Source: an uncultured Litoreibacter sp. (GTDB lineage Bacteria > Pseudomonadota > Alphaproteobacteria > Rhodobacterales > Rhodobacteraceae). From it: 64,000 bases of DNA. Within the stretch, counting starts at the first letter, position 1. The number at the start of each line of letters is the position of its first letter. Below are positions 39,540-49,078 of this stretch, one piece after another. The stretch lies in the NCBI GenBank assembly GCA_947494435.1, contig CANLUY010000001.1, positions 124,001-188,000 of the forward strand, written 5' to 3'. Position numbers and translations under genes: made by a program. Below the pieces are notes generated by a model that saw nothing but the letters and a program-made list of their open reading frames with translations, ran no database searches and was not told the origin of the DNA.

Positions 39540-41063
39540 TTAGGCCGGGTCGAGCAAGATTTTGAACTGGTCGCGGATTTTGGTGTCTTCAGCTTTGCCT
39601 ATGTAACCCGGGTCGGGTTGGTTTAGGATCTCTTTGGCGGCCTGCTTGGCGCGGGACCAGGCGTCGGGTTTGCCTTGTTCTTCCCATTTGCTTGGCGCGT
39701 CGCGGTCGGCGTGATCGGGGTAGAGGTAGTCACGCTCCATCGCTTGCAGGGTTTGGTCGTGTCCAAGGAAATGGCCTACGCCAAGGATGGCCTCACAGAT
39801 CGCGTCATAGCCCAGCGTGTCTTCGGAGACTTCGATGCCTCTTAGGGCTCGGTAGATTTGGCCGATCATGTCGTTGTCGAGGACGAAACCCTCGAAGCTC
39901 GCGCCCAGCAGTGAGGCGGTCATGCCGGAGGATTCGTAGATCAGGTTGCCCCCGGCGAGGCCTGCTGCGAGGGCTGTGAGGCCCTTTTCCATACCGTATT
40001 GCTGGTCGATGGCTTTGGCATCGGTCATGCTGGAGGCGACGCCCGAGGGCAGGCCAAGCCAGTTTGATAGTTGCGCAGATGCGGCGTTGAGGACGGTGAT
40101 TTCGCCGCCCCCGCCGCAAAAGGCGCCGGTTCTGAGATCGATCACCAGCGGCCAGTTGGAGAAGACCATCGGGTGGCCGGGGCGGATAGCATGCACCATC
40201 AGCAGGCTGCCAAGGGTTTCGGCGAGCGATTGCGCGAGGAAACCTGCGAGTGTTGCGGGGGCCGTGGCACCTGATTGCGCGGCGGTGATGGCGGAGATGG
40301 GGATGTTGTGCTCGATACAGGCGTAGGTGACGTCGACCGCGTCTTCGCCGTAGCGCATGGGTGAGATGACGGGGGAGATGTGGGCTTTGACGAAGGGGCG
40401 TTTAGAGAAAGCGCCCACTCCACCCGCGACGGTGTCGAGCAATTGCACGATTGGCGCGACATATTCGGAGAGGGTGAAGGAGGTCGCGACGGGTTTCGTC
40501 GTGCCGCGCATCAGGGCGTAGAGGGTGTTGACGTCGAGGTCGAAATTGTCAGGCACATCGGTGGCGACGCAGCATCGGGTGAACCAGCTGACATTCGGGA
40601 GCGTGTCTTGCAGGCGGGTGAAGTCGTAGAGGTCTTGCAGCGTGCTGGGGCGGTAGCTTGATGTCTGCAGATCGAGGGTTTGCACAGCGGCACCGCCGGT
40701 GCCGAAATGCACCGCGTCTCCGCCGACTTCGATGCTACGGTTTGGGTCGCGGCCGTGGAGCGGGAAGCGTTTGGCGGCTGAGGCAATCGCGTCTTCGACC
40801 ATAGAGCGTGGGAAACAGGTGCGGCCCTTGTCGTTCAGCGTCGCGCCTTTGCTGAGAAACAGGGCTTCGAGGCGTTTGGGAACCTCCCCCATGCCGAGAT
40901 CGGAGAGGAGTTTCAGGGCGGTGTCGTAGATGGCGTGCAGGTCCGGCTCACTCAGTGGTTTATACGCGCCGCCAACGGGGCCAGCGGGGGCTGGGTTGAT
41001 TTTGGGGGGCGCGGCGCGGAGGGCTAGTCGGGCGCTGCGGCCACCTGTGGATCTTCTGCTCAT
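39540..41063 (-). CDS. trimethylamine methyltransferase (MttB) family protein, non-pyrrolysine type
   Basis: This 507-residue TIM-barrel protein is of the MttB superfamily, whose members move a methyl group from a quaternary or tertiary amine to a corrinoid protein. The frame has no in-frame TAG, so it is of the non-pyrrolysine branch, as in glycine betaine methyltransferases. Conserved stretches include HFGTGGAAVQTLD, SAITAAQSGATAPATLAGFLAQSLAE, and a glycine-rich block GAFCGGGGEITVL. No corrinoid protein gene lies in the window, so the acceptor is unknown. It is divergent from the FAD/GcvT gene. Confidence 0.88.
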   Translation of the reverse strand: MSRRSTGGRSARLALRAAPPKINPAPAGPVGGAYKPLSEPDLHAIYDTALKLLSDLGMGEVPKRLEALFLSKGATLNDKGRTCFPRSMVEDAIASAAKRFPLHGRDPNRSIEVGGDAVHFGTGGAAVQTLDLQTSSYRPSTLQDLYDFTRLQDTLPNVSWFTRCCVATDVPDNFDLDVNTLYALMRGTTKPVATSFTLSEYVAPIVQLLDTVAGGVGAFSKRPFVKAHISPVISPMRYGEDAVDVTYACIEHNIPISAITAAQSGATAPATLAGFLAQSLAETLGSLLMVHAIRPGHPMVFSNWPLVIDLRTGAFCGGGGEITVLNAASAQLSNWLGLPSGVASSMTDAKAIDQQYGMEKGLTALAAGLAGGNLIYESSGMTASLLGASFEGFVLDNDMIGQIYRALRGIEVSEDTLGYDAICEAILGVGHFLGHDQTLQAMERDYLYPDHADRDAPSKWEEQGKPDAWSRAKQAAKEILNQPDPGYIGKAEDTKIRDQFKILLDPA

Positions 41064-41224
41064 AAGCGCGAGGTGACCCGCGATTGCGCGGTCTGGCAAG
41101 AAATTTCTGCATCGGGTTCGGGATCGCTGAAATCGGGTTTTGATAGAGTGAAATGAGAGCGTTGAGGGATTGACGCCTTCTGTCTTTTGGATGTGGATGA
41201 CGCGACGCATGAAGGAGCAAGCAG

Positions 41225-43642
41225 ATGAAATCCCGGACGAAAGTGGTTGTGATTGGTGGCGGCATTGCGGGCTGTTCGACGCTTTATCACCTGACCGAAG
41301 AGGGCTGGTCAGATGTCGTGCTGATCGAGCGCGATGAACTGACTTCCGGGACCACGTGGCATTCGGCAGCGCAGGTGACGAATTTCGGAATGAACCAGAC
41401 GATGGTGGGGCTGAAGTCGCATTCCATCGCACTGTACAAAAAGCTGCGCGATGATCCGGACTATCCGGTGGGCTATCACCATGGGGATGGCGGGATCAGG
41501 CTGGCCAATACCGAGGCTGTGATGGAGGGGTATCGGCATTTTGCGTCGATGGCGGCGGGGATGGGTGTCACCTATGAAGTGATTGATGCCGAGGAATGCG
41601 CACGGCGCCATCCGCTGATCTCTACCGACAATCTGATTGGCGGGCTTTGGGACGGTGAAGATGGCGATATTGATCCCGCGCAGCTGTGTCAGGCTTTGGC
41701 TTTTCATGCGCGTAAGGCGGGGGCTGAGGTCTACCGGCATACGGCTGTGACGGGGTTGTCTCAGCATAGCGATGATACGTGGACCGTGGAGACGACGAAG
41801 GGCAATATCGACGCGGATATTGTTGTGAATGCAGGGGGTTATAGGGTCAACGAAGTGGCGGCGATGATGGGTGTTCAGCATCCTGTGGCTTCCATGGAGC
41901 ACCAGTATTTTGTGACGGAAGACATCCCGGCCATTGCGGAAGCCGGTCACCGGATGCCGCTGCTGCGCTGCCCGATTTCTGACTATTATTCGCGCCAGGA
42001 GAAGAACGGGCTGCTGGTGGGCTTTTATGAGCAGGATTGTAGGCCTTGGGGGATGGACGGCATTGATCCGGCTTTCGCCAATGATCTGTGCCCCGACGAT
42101 CTGGACCGCGTCATGGACGTGCTGGAAGGCGCGTTCGCGCGGATGCCTGCGCTGATGGAGGCGGGCATCAAGCGGATTGTGAACGGGCCGATCACTTACA
42201 CCATTGACGGCGCGCCTTTGGTGGGGCCGATCCCGCATAAGCGCAATGCGTTTTGTATCATTGGTCTGCGGGCGGGCGTTGGCGAAGGTGGGGGGCATGG
42301 CTGGTTGCTGGCGCAACAGATTGTGCATGGTGAGGCTTGTTACGACACGTGGTGTCTGGACCCGCGCAGGTTCACGGCGCATGGAACGGTGGAATTGACC
42401 TCTTTGAAGGCTATCGAGGATTACCAAAACGAATTCCGCTTCCACTTTCCGCATGAGCACCGGCCCGCAGGGCGGCCCGCGAAGACGACACCTTTGACGG
42501 CTGTTCTGGCGGCTGAGGGAGCGGAATTCGGAGTGGTGAATGGCTGGGAGCGGGTGGCTTACATGCGACCCTCTGAGGGCTTCACGGAAACACAATCCTT
42601 CCGGTTTAACGAGACGTTCGATGTTGTGAAGCGTGAGGTTGAGGCAGTGCAATCCGGCGTTGGGCTTTGTGAGGTGAATGGCTTCAACCGGTTCGAGATC
42701 ACTGGTACCGATGCCCGAGACTGGTTGGATGGCGTGTTCTGCGGGCATGTGACGCGCAAAGCGGGCCGGGTCGGGCTTGGTTATTTGCTAAACCACCAAG
42801 GCAACATCAAAGGCGAGGCCACGATTGCTAATCTGCCGGATGGGCGCATCTGGTACGGCTCAGCCGCAGCGGCCGAATGGCATGATATGGATTGGTTGAC
42901 TGGCAACGTTCCCGAAGGCGCGGATGTGCAGATCACCTCGTTGACCAATGATCACACCATCCTCGTTTTGGCCGGGCCGAAAGCGCGCGATGTTTTGTCT
43001 AGCGTCAGTCGGGGTGATTGGTCGAAAGAGGCGTTCCCGTGGCTGTCGGTGCGTGAGGCCTTCGTCGGATTTGTGCCGGCAGTCGTTATGGCGGTCAGCT
43101 TCTCTGGCGAGCTGGCTTATGAAATCCATGTGCCAAATGCGCAGCTTTATGCGGCCTATTTGGCGTTGCGGAAGGCGGGGGCAGCGGAAGACATGGTTAT
43201 GTTTGGATCCATGGCCGTTGAAGCGATGCGGATGGAGAAAGGCTATCTGCATTGGAAGGCGGAGCTAATCACGGAGTTCAATCCGTTCGAAGCCGGGTTG
43301 GAACGGTTCGTGAAGATGGACAAAGATTTCATCGGCAAGGCCGCCTTGCAAGAGATGCTCACCGCAGGGCCGCGCAAGCAACTCTTGATGCTGGAGATAG
43401 AGGCAACACATGCGCCGAGCCATGGCGGTGCCTCTGTGCGCATGGACGGTCGCGTTGTGGGCACTGTGACCTCTGCTGAGTGGGGACACCGGGTTGGGAA
43501 GAACCTAGCCTTTGCCTATGTGGATCCGGAATACGAAAACGAAGGGACTGAACTAAGCGTTGATGTGATCGGACTGCCTTGCCCTGCACGCGTGATCCAG
43601 AGATGCCAGTATGACCCGAAAAACGCGCTCGTGCGGCAGTAA
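41225..43642 (+). CDS. dimethylglycine/sarcosine dehydrogenase-like FAD-GcvT fusion
   Basis: This 805-residue protein has a DAO-type FAD domain (1-400), with GGGIAGC at the N-terminus and TSGTTWHSAAQV, where the His is the usual covalent FAD attachment site. A linker and a GcvT-type aminomethyltransferase domain (about 430-805) follow, ending in a barrel with VDVIGLPCPARVIQ. Relatives oxidise N-methyl groups and pass the one-carbon unit to tetrahydrofolate. AAGGAG lies 7 bases before the start. Together with the MttB-like gene it suggests stepwise demethylation of a methylated amine. Confidence 0.9.
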   Translation: MKSRTKVVVIGGGIAGCSTLYHLTEEGWSDVVLIERDELTSGTTWHSAAQVTNFGMNQTMVGLKSHSIALYKKLRDDPDYPVGYHHGDGGIRLANTEAVMEGYRHFASMAAGMGVTYEVIDAEECARRHPLISTDNLIGGLWDGEDGDIDPAQLCQALAFHARKAGAEVYRHTAVTGLSQHSDDTWTVETTKGNIDADIVVNAGGYRVNEVAAMMGVQHPVASMEHQYFVTEDIPAIAEAGHRMPLLRCPISDYYSRQEKNGLLVGFYEQDCRPWGMDGIDPAFANDLCPDDLDRVMDVLEGAFARMPALMEAGIKRIVNGPITYTIDGAPLVGPIPHKRNAFCIIGLRAGVGEGGGHGWLLAQQIVHGEACYDTWCLDPRRFTAHGTVELTSLKAIEDYQNEFRFHFPHEHRPAGRPAKTTPLTAVLAAEGAEFGVVNGWERVAYMRPSEGFTETQSFRFNETFDVVKREVEAVQSGVGLCEVNGFNRFEITGTDARDWLDGVFCGHVTRKAGRVGLGYLLNHQGNIKGEATIANLPDGRIWYGSAAAAEWHDMDWLTGNVPEGADVQITSLTNDHTILVLAGPKARDVLSSVSRGDWSKEAFPWLSVREAFVGFVPAVVMAVSFSGELAYEIHVPNAQLYAAYLALRKAGAAEDMVMFGSMAVEAMRMEKGYLHWKAELITEFNPFEAGLERFVKMDKDFIGKAALQEMLTAGPRKQLLMLEIEATHAPSHGGASVRMDGRVVGTVTSAEWGHRVGKNLAFAYVDPEYENEGTELSVDVIGLPCPARVIQRCQYDPKNALVRQ

Positions 43643-43645
43643 GAC

Positions 43646-44323
43646 TTATCCCAGACTAGCCGCGTTGATGACATCGACCCCGTTTGTGGGGCGGTGCTGC
43701 TCAGCATCACTACGGCACCCTGCAATGTAGCGCTGCAGGAGGCCAATGTAGAAATTGATCTCATCCTGGCGCATCGACATGCGTTGAAGCTGACGTTTGA
43801 TGGCCATTGAGTTGTTTTCAATCACTTCAGGCGGCGCATCTCGTGAAATGGACAGAATATCCAAGAGCGGATTGACGATGTCACGCAACACTTCGACCGC
43901 GACGCGTTCGCGCATGCTGGCGCTGTCGACTGCCAAAGATGGGTCGAAGCAAAACGCAGATTTGACCGAACCCACATATTCACGGACGCGGATCATGATG
44001 ATGTCGTTGATCCCATCTGCGGACTTTTTGCAAAGGATACGCAGGCCACCCATCACCAAGCCGGGCAGAGTGATTTTGAAATCCGGCATCGAGATGATGC
44101 CTTTCCCTTTGCCGATATTAGCCAAAGCATTGGTCAACGCCTGTGCGAGCTTGTCACTGAACACATCAACCAAAGCACGACCCTGCTTGAAGATATACCT
44201 GTTGCGCACATCGGCATGAGTCAGCTCAACATGCGTGACACGCACGCTGTCGTCTTTGGAGCGCGTCAGATGCACGACAAATCTGTCGGTATCTGCGGCA
44301 TCAAATGCTTCAAGTGAAGACAT
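43646..44323 (-). CDS. conserved protein of unknown function, divergent from CheB/CheR fusion
   Basis: The product is about 225 residues from the ATG at 44323 (AAGG 12 bases upstream), or four more from a TTG. I do not recognise a family. There is no signal peptide or membrane segment. The N-terminal half looks alpha/beta with basic and hydrophobic alternation (HVELTHADVRNRYIFKQG). The C-terminal half is helical (VLRDIVNPLLDILSISR, then MAIKRQLQRMSMRQDEINFYIGLLQRYIAG). A sensor-input or adaptor role is possible from its position opposite the signalling gene, but that is only inference. Confidence 0.7.
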   Translation of the reverse strand: MSSLEAFDAADTDRFVVHLTRSKDDSVRVTHVELTHADVRNRYIFKQGRALVDVFSDKLAQALTNALANIGKGKGIISMPDFKITLPGLVMGGLRILCKKSADGINDIIMIRVREYVGSVKSAFCFDPSLAVDSASMRERVAVEVLRDIVNPLLDILSISRDAPPEVIENNSMAIKRQLQRMSMRQDEINFYIGLLQRYIAGCRSDAEQHRPTNGVDVINAASLG

Positions 44324-44335
44324 GCGATCAAACAA

Positions 44336-44547
44336 CCTTCTGTATTGCAGTATCGTACCGCCTGTTTACGAATAGGAAAACTTCGTTAACAAATCGTTTA
44401 CGAAGCCTCGGTTAAATTGAATTTTCAGACAAATGTCTGGTTTGAAGAACAGTAAAACTGGTCTATACATATCAATGGTGCGATGTAATTCGTTAAGCGT
44501 ATTTTCAATTAACCATTTCGATCTGTAGAGATCCAAAAAGGTATTCT
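44336..44547. promoter_or_regulatory. AT-rich divergent promoter region with inverted repeats
   Basis: This 212-base spacer between the unknown gene and the CheB/CheR fusion is clearly richer in A and T than the flanks. It contains an inverted repeat CTTCGT (44381-44386) / ACGAAG (44400-44405) and CAGAC-AAAT-GTCTG at 44426-44439. GTTTACGAA appears twice (near 44365 and 44396), and TTCGTTAA appears at 44382 and 44489. These could be regulator sites for both genes. No definite sigma-70 hexamers stand out. Confidence 0.45.
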
Positions 44548-47500
44548 ATGCCAAAGTCAAAAGGGGCAGCGGCTTTACCGCTGATCGTGGGTATTGGGTC
44601 TTCGGCCGGGGGACTGGAAGCAATTCGGGAACTGGCTTCCAGTTTGCCGACAGACAATGGCTGCGCGTATGTCATCGTGCAACATATGTCTCCGCAGCAT
44701 AAAAGCTTGATGACAAGCCTGATCGCGAGCGAAACCAAGTTGCGCGTGCAAGATGTCTCAGACGGGGTCGTGCCCGAAAAGGACGTCATATACGTCACGC
44801 CGCCTCGTGCAGATGTCATTATTGAAGAAGGCAAACTGCGCTTGGTCGCGCCAAGTGAGGATATCGGCAAGCCGAAGCCGTCCGTTGACCGCTTTCTGAT
44901 CAGCCTCGCCAAAGACCGCAGTGACAGGTCGATGGGCATTATATTATCTGGCACCGGTTCCGATGGCGCATATGGCATTCAAGCTCTGCGTGAGGTCGGC
45001 GGTATCACGATTGCCCAAGATGACGAGTCCGCAAAATATGATGGTATGCCCAATGCTGCGATTGAGACGGGCTGTATCGACCTTGTCTTACGCCCGAGCG
45101 ATATCGCGACACATCTAAACAAGATCCTATCTTCACCGCGCAATCTGGATCAGTTTCGGACGGCGCAGGGTGAGGTCTCTCCAATCTCTGATGTGCTGCG
45201 GATCGTCATGGCGCGCACGCGGGTCGATTTCCGCGAATATAAACAGTCTACGGTTCTACGTCGCATCGACCGCCGGATGACGGTTTTGGGTTTGTCGACT
45301 GTGGAAGACTACGTTGTCTATTGTCGCAACGAGCCGCCGGAAGTTGACGCGCTTTTCAAAGACCTTTTGATCTCCGTTACGCGGTTCTTCCGCGACCGCG
45401 AAGAGTTCGAGAAACTTGAGCCGCATATTCAGGAGCTGGTCGACCAGTCGAGGGACCGGCCCTTGCGGATCTGGGTCGCCGGTTGTGCAACAGGTGAGGA
45501 AGTCTATTCCATCGCAATCATGCTTGCCGAAGCAATGGGCGGTGCCGCGGAGTTGGTCCGCTCGAAAACACAGATCTTTGCCACTGATATTGATCGCGCC
45601 GCCTTAGACTACGCGCGGCGCGGCACGTATTCACAGGGTTCCTTGTTGGATGTGCCGAAGGAATTGGCGGATAAATACTTCATCCAACAAGCTGAACGCG
45701 TGCGGGTGATTGAAGCGTTGCGGTCAGTTATTCAGTTTTCTGACCATAACCTGTGTCAGGACCCGCCTTTCCTGAATATGGACCTAATTTGTTGCCGTAA
45801 CTTGTTGATCTACTTCTCTGCCAAGCTGCAGGTGAAAGTGTTTGCGCGGCTCCACTACGCAATGAAACAAGACAGCTATCTGTTCCTCGGCACTGCAGAG
45901 AGCGTCACAGGTTCTGACCAGCTGTTTGTCGAAGTCGCGGGCAATCCGCATATTTTCCGCAAACGCGAATTACGGCGCAAGGACCGTGTCACGCAAAAAG
46001 CGTTCCCGAGCAAATGGACCCCTGCTCCGCCTCGGGTCTCTGCCGTGACACCATCGCGAGAACCTGCCGGACCTCCGACCGAACGGATCATGTTTGACGC
46101 TTTGGCGCGCTCCTTGGGCGAGAACTCCATCCTTGTCTCTGCGGATTATAACTTCCTGCGCGTCTACGGCGATATCACACCCTATGTGAACTTGACCGAA
46201 GACAGTGCGCTGACCCTGCAACTAAGCCTTCTCAAACCTCCTTTCCGCGAGGAAGCGCGAAGCTTGGTGACTTTGGCTTTGAAACATGATGAAAGAAGGC
46301 TCGGCTCCAAGCACAAGGTCATTGAAGATGGCGGCCGGATGATCCGGCTGGAAGCATTGCCCATTCAGGCGCCCGCGATTGACGAGCAATTGGCATTGGT
46401 TGTTATCAATTCATGGTCGAAAGAAGAGTACGAAAACCTCGGGATTGATGCGGGCAACCCGAGCCTTGCCATGCCTGACGATCAACTGCGTGATCTTGAC
46501 CAAGAACTGGCCAATGCACGCGAAGCATTGCAACAAACCATTCAACAGCTTGAGACATCGAACGAAGAGCTTCAGGCGCTCAGCGAGGAACTGCAGTCAA
46601 CCAACGAAGAGCTTCAAGCTACCAACGAAGAATTGGAGACATCGAACGAAGAGCTTCAATCGACCAACGAAGAACTGATCACAGTCAACGAAGAACTTCA
46701 GGTGAACTCTTCCGAATTGATGGGGTTGAACGCGGAGCTTGGGTCCCTGTTGGGCAATGTTCCGATTCCGCTTTTGGTGCTCGACAATGCGTTGCAAGTC
46801 GCACGTGCATCGAATTCTGCGATGCAATTGTTCAACATTGCCCCTCCCTTGCGCAATCCGCATTTGAGCCAAATCCACCTGCCGGATGGCTTCCCCAAAC
46901 TGGTCGAGATCAGCAACGAAGCGCTGCAACTTGGCAGCCCGGTAACACGGGACTTTGAAACCTCCGGCGGGCCGTTCACCCTGCAATGTGCGCCGTTTAC
47001 AGGCAATGGTGGGCAGATCATCGGCACCACGCTGGTCTTCCTGCAATCCCCTGCAACGCAATCGCTGGCCAATGAGCTGCATCAACTGCTTAACAACGCT
47101 CCGATCTACATGTTGCAGCATGATGAGGCCGGAGATGTGACACGCGTCAGCAGACGCATGGCGGAATTGCTTGGGATCAACCAGATCGAAGCGATCGGCA
47201 CGCCTGTGAGCAAGGTGTTGGCTCAAGCGAAAGTTGGCGAAGATAACGGGCTGCGCCAATTGCTTGACGGCAAAGCGCTTGATGGCGCGATTCAGCTGCA
47301 GCACCCCAATGGTGGAGCCGTCTGGCTGGCCGCGATGCGTCACGCCTATACGGACCCAGCAACCGGCCAAGTGATTGTCGTGATCGTGGGCAATGACGTG
47401 ACCGAAATCATCGAGGCCACGCTACAGGCAGACGTTCGGACAAAGTCGCTTGAGATGATCCAAGAGATGTCGGAAACGGGATATTGGCGCGTTGATTTGA

Positions 47501-48171
47501 GCGACAACACGGTTCACTGGTCTGATCGCGTCTACGATATTCACGGACAAGACCCCAACACGTTCAAACCGGACCTGATAAATACAATTGCGCACTATCA
47601 CCAAGATGATCAGCAAACGGTCAAAGATGCGATCCAGACGTCTATAGACGATCATCAGCCGTTTGACTTCAAATGTCGCCTAGTGCGCAAGGACAACGAA
47701 GTGATCTGGGTTCGTTCCCTCGGTGCGCCAACGGTCGACAATAACGGCGAAGTTGGTGCGCTTGTGGGATCCTTCCGCGACATAAGTTCCGAGAAAGAAA
47801 TCTCAGCACGATTGCATGAGGTCGAAGGTCTGATCGACGAAGAAGACATCGGTTTCTTCTCCTATGACGCGACAACAGACAAAGCCTATTGGAGCGCGAG
47901 CAACTATCGTATTCTGGGCGTAGACCCCGGAATTCCAGCCTCTTTCGAGTTGATTCACTCCATGGTCGACAAGAGCGACAAGAAGCGTTTCAAAGCCTTG
48001 CGGGAACAAACTATCGCGACCGGAGATCCTTTTGAGGAAGAGTTCGCAATCAAATTGGGCACGGGCGAAACGACGAAAATTCTGATCAATATGTCAGCGC
48101 GTAAAGACGACGGTGACCGTGTCACAAACTACTATGGCTCTTTGATGTTGCAGGACCGGAAGGCCGTCTGA
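44548..48171 (+). CDS. CheB-CheR-PAS chemotaxis-type signalling fusion
   Basis: This 1207-residue cytosolic fusion has four parts. A CheB methylesterase domain (about 10-190) shows the full triad S19 (GSSAGG), H46 (QHMSP) and D139 (GTGSDG). A CheR methyltransferase domain (about 215-470) has SAM motif VAGCATGEEVYSIAI. A coiled coil of seven heptad repeats spans 672-720. Three or four PAS/PAC units follow up to the C-terminus. No receiver precedes CheB, and no histidine kinase domain follows the PAS units, unlike the common CheB-CheR-PAS-kinase hybrids. AAAAAGG precedes the ATG. No receptors or other che genes are nearby, so it may act outside chemotaxis. Confidence 0.9.
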   Translation: MPKSKGAAALPLIVGIGSSAGGLEAIRELASSLPTDNGCAYVIVQHMSPQHKSLMTSLIASETKLRVQDVSDGVVPEKDVIYVTPPRADVIIEEGKLRLVAPSEDIGKPKPSVDRFLISLAKDRSDRSMGIILSGTGSDGAYGIQALREVGGITIAQDDESAKYDGMPNAAIETGCIDLVLRPSDIATHLNKILSSPRNLDQFRTAQGEVSPISDVLRIVMARTRVDFREYKQSTVLRRIDRRMTVLGLSTVEDYVVYCRNEPPEVDALFKDLLISVTRFFRDREEFEKLEPHIQELVDQSRDRPLRIWVAGCATGEEVYSIAIMLAEAMGGAAELVRSKTQIFATDIDRAALDYARRGTYSQGSLLDVPKELADKYFIQQAERVRVIEALRSVIQFSDHNLCQDPPFLNMDLICCRNLLIYFSAKLQVKVFARLHYAMKQDSYLFLGTAESVTGSDQLFVEVAGNPHIFRKRELRRKDRVTQKAFPSKWTPAPPRVSAVTPSREPAGPPTERIMFDALARSLGENSILVSADYNFLRVYGDITPYVNLTEDSALTLQLSLLKPPFREEARSLVTLALKHDERRLGSKHKVIEDGGRMIRLEALPIQAPAIDEQLALVVINSWSKEEYENLGIDAGNPSLAMPDDQLRDLDQELANAREALQQTIQQLETSNEELQALSEELQSTNEELQATNEELETSNEELQSTNEELITVNEELQVNSSELMGLNAELGSLLGNVPIPLLVLDNALQVARASNSAMQLFNIAPPLRNPHLSQIHLPDGFPKLVEISNEALQLGSPVTRDFETSGGPFTLQCAPFTGNGGQIIGTTLVFLQSPATQSLANELHQLLNNAPIYMLQHDEAGDVTRVSRRMAELLGINQIEAIGTPVSKVLAQAKVGEDNGLRQLLDGKALDGAIQLQHPNGGAVWLAAMRHAYTDPATGQVIVVIVGNDVTEIIEATLQADVRTKSLEMIQEMSETGYWRVDLSDNTVHWSDRVYDIHGQDPNTFKPDLINTIAHYHQDDQQTVKDAIQTSIDDHQPFDFKCRLVRKDNEVIWVRSLGAPTVDNNGEVGALVGSFRDISSEKEISARLHEVEGLIDEEDIGFFSYDATTDKAYWSASNYRILGVDPGIPASFELIHSMVDKSDKKRFKALREQTIATGDPFEEEFAIKLGTGETTKILINMSARKDDGDRVTNYYGSLMLQDRKAV
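46561..46707 (+). repeat. seven 21-bp repeats encoding a heptad coiled coil
   Basis: Seven consecutive 21-base units, six of which begin AACGAAGA, encode the seven-residue pattern NEELQxT within the CheB/CheR fusion. Period and phase are exact over 147 bases. This is the linker helix known in CheB-CheR hybrids. The DNA repeat makes length change by slippage possible. Confidence 0.9.
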
Positions 48172-48238
48172 CGGAAGTTTGAAGACACATCTGCGGCGCG
48201 GCGCGCTAGGAAGGGTCTGACAGAAAGAAAGACCCACT

Positions 48239-49036
48239 ATGCGCACCCGATTGCTTTTGCTGCTTGCAAGTTTGATGCCGACATTCGCCGCGGCAGATGA
48301 GACACCTGAATGCGTCGGTCAGACGCCCTGTCTGCTTGATGGGCGGTCTTATCACGTCAAACCACCTGATGACTGGGACGGCGTCACGCCGCTACCGGTG
48401 ATGCTGCACTTTCACGGTTGGGCGCGGCAGGGCACATTGATTGTCAAACATGGTCGGATATCTGGCGCGACGCGCAAGCGCGGGGTGCTGCTTCTCGCCC
48501 CGAACGGGATCAACAAGACGTGGGACTTCTGGGACGAGGGGTCTCCCGACACAGATTTTGCGGCCTCTGTGATTGAGGATGCAGCCAAGCGCTATCCGAT
48601 TGACCGCACCCAAATTTTCGTCTCGGGCTATTCCTATGGGTCTGCGATGGCGTGGCGCTATGCCTGCGAGAACGGCTCCGACGTGCGCGCCTTGCTGGCA
48701 GTCTCAGGCACGTTGAACCAGAACGAGGACTGTGCAACCGCGCCCAAGGAAGTGCGCCATGTCCACGGATTGCGTGACAACGTCTTGGACTATCCTTTCG
48801 GTCCTGATGGCGACGAACTATACCCCGTTGCCTTATGGCGAGACCGGCTTGGATGCGATGCGCCTACGGGGACGGACACGTACTCCACCACTAGCAAAGA
48901 CACGTTTGCGCGGACCATTTGGGCCGATTGCACAGGCGGAAAAGTTGTCTTTGATCAGCACCCGCGCGGGCACTTCATTCCACGCGGCTGGTTTGCGCAA
49001 CAGCTTGACGAGCTTTTGGAGTCGAGCAGTTCTTAG
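48239..49036 (+). CDS. secreted alpha/beta hydrolase (PHB depolymerase/feruloyl esterase-like)
   Basis: The product is 265 residues with a signal peptide (LLLLLASLMPTFAAA). The lipase box is GYSYGS with nucleophile S132, and the oxyanion region is MLHFHGWARQG. The likely catalytic His is in HPRGHFIP near the C-terminus. Cysteines near the start (C25, C31) may pair. This is the LpqC / poly(3-hydroxybutyrate) depolymerase-like esterase family. A polymer, feruloyl or other ester substrate cannot be decided from sequence. It is a single gene on its strand. Confidence 0.85.
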   Translation: MRTRLLLLLASLMPTFAAADETPECVGQTPCLLDGRSYHVKPPDDWDGVTPLPVMLHFHGWARQGTLIVKHGRISGATRKRGVLLLAPNGINKTWDFWDEGSPDTDFAASVIEDAAKRYPIDRTQIFVSGYSYGSAMAWRYACENGSDVRALLAVSGTLNQNEDCATAPKEVRHVHGLRDNVLDYPFGPDGDELYPVALWRDRLGCDAPTGTDTYSTTSKDTFARTIWADCTGGKVVFDQHPRGHFIPRGWFAQQLDELLESSSS

Positions 49037-49078
49037 ACACAGCGTTGAGTGGTGGCTGCAAATGACCGATTGGGCAGG

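Noticed and set aside
39540-41063. Pyrrolysine-containing trimethylamine methyltransferase
   Set aside because: The reading frame has no in-frame TAG and is complete without one, so it belongs to the non-pyrrolysine branch.
44376-44398. EcfG general-stress promoter (GGAA...CGTT) ahead of the CheB/CheR fusion
   Set aside because: The first element reads GGAAA rather than GGAAC and the spacer is 15 bases, outside the usual 16-17.
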